Below, in pieces: positions 31,129 through 32,926 of a stretch of 32,926 bases of DNA; position 1 is the stretch's first letter; each line of letters opens with the position of its first letter. The DNA is taken from positions 1-32,926 of the forward strand of contig NZ_BCRK01000053.1 in the NCBI RefSeq assembly GCF_001552555.1, written 5' to 3'. Below the pieces are notes generated by a model. The model saw only the letters and a list, made by a program, of their open reading frames with translations, ran no database searches and was not told where the DNA came from. The stretch is from Nocardiopsis trehalosi NBRC 14201. Its GTDB lineage: Bacteria > Actinomycetota > Actinomycetes > Streptosporangiales > Streptosporangiaceae. The position numbers and the translations under genes are program-made.

Positions 31129-32913
31129 GTGCTCCGTCGCATCCACCACCCCGACCGCGGCGCCTCCATGACCGAGTACGCCGCCGTGATCCTGCTCGTC
31201 GCCGCCATCCTCGCCACCGTGCTCCAGGGCGGGATCGGCGGGCGCGTCTCCGACCTGATCGAACGCTCCATCGCGAGCGTCGGCGGCGACCCGGCCGCCG
31301 CCCCCTCCGACGGTCCGCCGGAGGACCGGAACGCGGCCGACGGCCCGCCCGCCGATCCGCCGTCCGACACCGGCGCCCCCACACCCGACACCGGCGCCCC
31401 CACACCCGGCGCCGACGGCCCGCCCACCGGGCAGTCCCCGGCGGACGGCACCGGCGACGGCGCCGACACGGAGGCCCCGCCTCCCGGAACCGGTCGGCCC
31501 TACGGGCACCCGTCGATGGGCGCCCCGCTGATGTACCAGCAGGTCGCCAACGCCAATCCGCCCGGCGGCGGCCCCATCGCCCCCGGCCCCACGGACCTCG
31601 AACCCATGGGGGAGATCAACGAGGACGACCCCGGGTGGGAGCGCTTCCTCGACGCCCTCTACGACGGGGCCCGCGACGACATCGGCGGCGCGTTCGAAGG
31701 GCTGGGATCGCTGTTCACCGACCCCGTCGAGACCTTCACCGGTGCGTGGGACGCCATCCGCGACGACCCGTGGGGACTGCTCTTCAGCCAGGAACTCCGC
31801 GACGCGTGGAACCGGGGCGACTGGCCCGCCTTCTTCGGCCGGGGACTCTGGGACGGGGGCAGCCTCGTCGCGGGCGGCAGCGGCGCGATCGCCAAGTTCC
31901 TGCGCGCCCTGGGCCGGGGCGCCGACGCCGACCGGCCGTCCTCGTCCGGGAACGGGGACGACTCCGGCGACCAGGACAACGGGACGGGCACCGATCCCGA
32001 CAAGCCCCCGGACCGGAACGAGTCGTGCCCGCCGGGTAACAGCTTCGCCCCCGGCACGCCCGTCCTGCTGGCCGATGGCACCACCGCCCCGATCGAGGAC
32101 GTCGCCGTGGGCGACGCGGTGCTGGCCTTCGACCCGCTGACCGGCGAGGAAGGACCGCGCGAGGTCACCGCCACCATCACCGGGCAGGGCGCCAAGACCC
32201 TGGTCGACCTCGACCTCGACCTCGACCTCGACCTCGGCGTCACCGGCACCGACGGCACCACCGCCACCCTCACGGCCACCGACGAGCACCCGTTCTGGGT
32301 CCCCGACCGCGCCGCCTGGGTCGACGCCATCGACCTGGCCCCCGGCACCTGGCTGCGCACCTCCGCCGGCACCTGGGCCCAGGTTACCGCCGTCGACGTC
32401 CGCGAGACCGACGCCCAGCGCGTCCACAACCTCACCATCGCCGACCTGCACACGTACTACGTCGCCCCCGCCGGGGCGGCCGTCCTCGTCCACAACTCCG
32501 GCGGCGAATCCGGAGACCAGCTCCAGCCGGGCGAGTGCGCGAGCAACGGGCAGCGGAGGGTCCCGGACGACAGCCACCTGCCCGAGGCGTCGGAACTCAT
32601 TGCGGAGGGGCAGGAGTGGCAGACCCCACCGGGGTCCCGGCGCGGACGGGCGCGCAACAACATGCCGATGCAGGGCGGCCCGCCGAGTACGACGGTCTAC
32701 AAGCGCAACCCCGCCACCGGGGACGTCAGCAACTACATTGTGTACGACGCGAACGGCAACGCCATCAAGCGCGTCGACCTCGAAGGCGCGGCCCACGGCG
32801 GGGTGCCGACGCCGCACGTCGTCTACTACGAGCACAACTCGCCTCGGCCCGGAGTCGTCTTCGTGAAGGAGCAGCGCATGGTCCGCCCCGCGCGACCGGA
32901 CGAGATCCCGTGA
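31129..32913 (+). CDS. Flp-pilin-signal / Hint / polymorphic toxin-like protein
   Basis: A 594-residue protein. Residues 1-33 look like a Flp/Tad-type prepilin leader: after HHPDRG the sequence ASMTEYAAVILLVAAILATVL gives a Glu at +5 and Tyr at +6 of the predicted cleavage after G11, then one hydrophobic helix. Residues 50-165 are a Pro/Gly/Asp-rich stalk with TPDTGAP repeats. Residues 165-265 are a Trp/Phe-rich helical region common before toxins. Residues about 304-457 are a Hint (pretoxin) domain: NSFAPGTPVLLADGTTAPIEDVAVGD, block-B TDEHPF (H387), and C-terminal VLVHN/S (455-457). Residues about 470-594 form a C-terminal domain with YKRNPATGDVSNYIVYD and GGVPTPHVVYY and RPARPDEIP; from memory this resembles polymorphic toxin type 24. 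The GTG start has AGGTGA just upstream. Its stop overlaps the next start. Confidence 0.85.
   Translation: MLRRIHHPDRGASMTEYAAVILLVAAILATVLQGGIGGRVSDLIERSIASVGGDPAAAPSDGPPEDRNAADGPPADPPSDTGAPTPDTGAPTPGADGPPTGQSPADGTGDGADTEAPPPGTGRPYGHPSMGAPLMYQQVANANPPGGGPIAPGPTDLEPMGEINEDDPGWERFLDALYDGARDDIGGAFEGLGSLFTDPVETFTGAWDAIRDDPWGLLFSQELRDAWNRGDWPAFFGRGLWDGGSLVAGGSGAIAKFLRALGRGADADRPSSSGNGDDSGDQDNGTGTDPDKPPDRNESCPPGNSFAPGTPVLLADGTTAPIEDVAVGDAVLAFDPLTGEEGPREVTATITGQGAKTLVDLDLDLDLDLGVTGTDGTTATLTATDEHPFWVPDRAAWVDAIDLAPGTWLRTSAGTWAQVTAVDVRETDAQRVHNLTIADLHTYYVAPAGAAVLVHNSGGESGDQLQPGECASNGQRRVPDDSHLPEASELIAEGQEWQTPPGSRRGRARNNMPMQGGPPSTTVYKRNPATGDVSNYIVYDANGNAIKRVDLEGAAHGGVPTPHVVYYEHNSPRPGVVFVKEQRMVRPARPDEIP
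32206..32235 (+). repeat. Hexanucleotide microsatellite (GACCTC)5
   Basis: Five perfect GACCTC units inside the Hint-domain coding region, encoding alternating Asp and Leu (residues 360-369). Unit changes keep the frame. Confidence 0.95.
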
Positions 32914-32926
32914 CCGCTGATCCGCT
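32910..32926 (+). CDS. Start of the next gene, possible immunity gene (partial)
   Basis: A GTG at 32910 overlaps the toxin-like gene's TGA by four bases (GTGA) and reads MTADP before the window ends. GGACGAG lies about six bases upstream. Such overlap is usual in this genome between co-translated genes. Polymorphic toxin genes are generally followed by an immunity gene, so that is the leading guess. Too little sequence is present to test it. Confidence 0.45.

Noticed and set aside
32020-32040. C300 as the Hint nucleophile
   Set aside because: It lies five residues before S305, which fits the spacing to F-x-x-G-T seen in inteins and Hint domains; kept only as an alternative.

Overview
The window is very GC-rich DNA with strong third-position G/C bias, many GTG starts, 1-4 nt gene overlaps, and actinobacterial hallmark families: DUF397 with a DUF5753-type XRE regulator and a small HATPase, an F420-type LLM oxidoreductase, and a fused glycine/sarcosine-dimethylglycine methyltransferase. 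I infer a salt-tolerant actinomycete such as Nocardiopsis or a relative; the genus is not proven by the sequence. I see no rRNA, tRNA, CRISPR array, insertion sequence or phage gene.

Region 1 (31-13184) is a carbohydrate-uptake locus. Seven leftward genes encode a Gfo/Idh/MocA oxidoreductase, a CUT2-type ABC importer (ATPase, two permeases, lipoprotein receptor), a D-tagatose-3-epimerase-like TIM barrel, and a 1595-residue secreted ThuA/sugar-dehydrogenase/PKD/CBM/FIMAH protein. A divergent ROK regulator faces them across a 108-bp control region that holds a likely leaderless promoter and an inverted repeat. The simplest model is that the large secreted enzyme oxidises or trims a sugar outside the cell, the importer takes up the product, the epimerase and dehydrogenase feed it into metabolism, and the ROK protein senses it.

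Region 2 (13249-18199) holds a DUF6069-like membrane protein, an LLM oxidoreductase, a HATPase / XRE-DUF5753 / DUF397 / DUF397 cluster of visibly lower GC at its core, and a MocR-type regulator.

Region 3 (18601-21420) holds the one-gene betaine synthesis enzyme followed by a tandem-domain universal stress protein, which suggests osmotic stress adaptation.

Region 4 (21518-30058) is a run of small one- or two-gene units: a SpoIIM-like membrane protein opposite a MerR regulator with two back-to-back MerR-type promoters, two alpha/beta hydrolases, a DODA-type dioxygenase, a LysR regulator, a sugar acetyltransferase, an agmatinase-family hydrolase, and a VOC protein opposite an HxlR regulator. 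The HxlR gene carries twelve in-frame 33-bp repeats.

Region 5 (30059-32926) starts with a repeat-bearing gap of about 660 bp. It continues with a small membrane protein and a 594-residue polymorphic-toxin-like protein that joins a Flp-pilin-type signal, a Hint domain and a C-terminal toxin-like domain. The next gene starts inside its stop codon and runs off the window; it may be the immunity gene. This toxin and the HxlR minisatellite are the most unusual items here.
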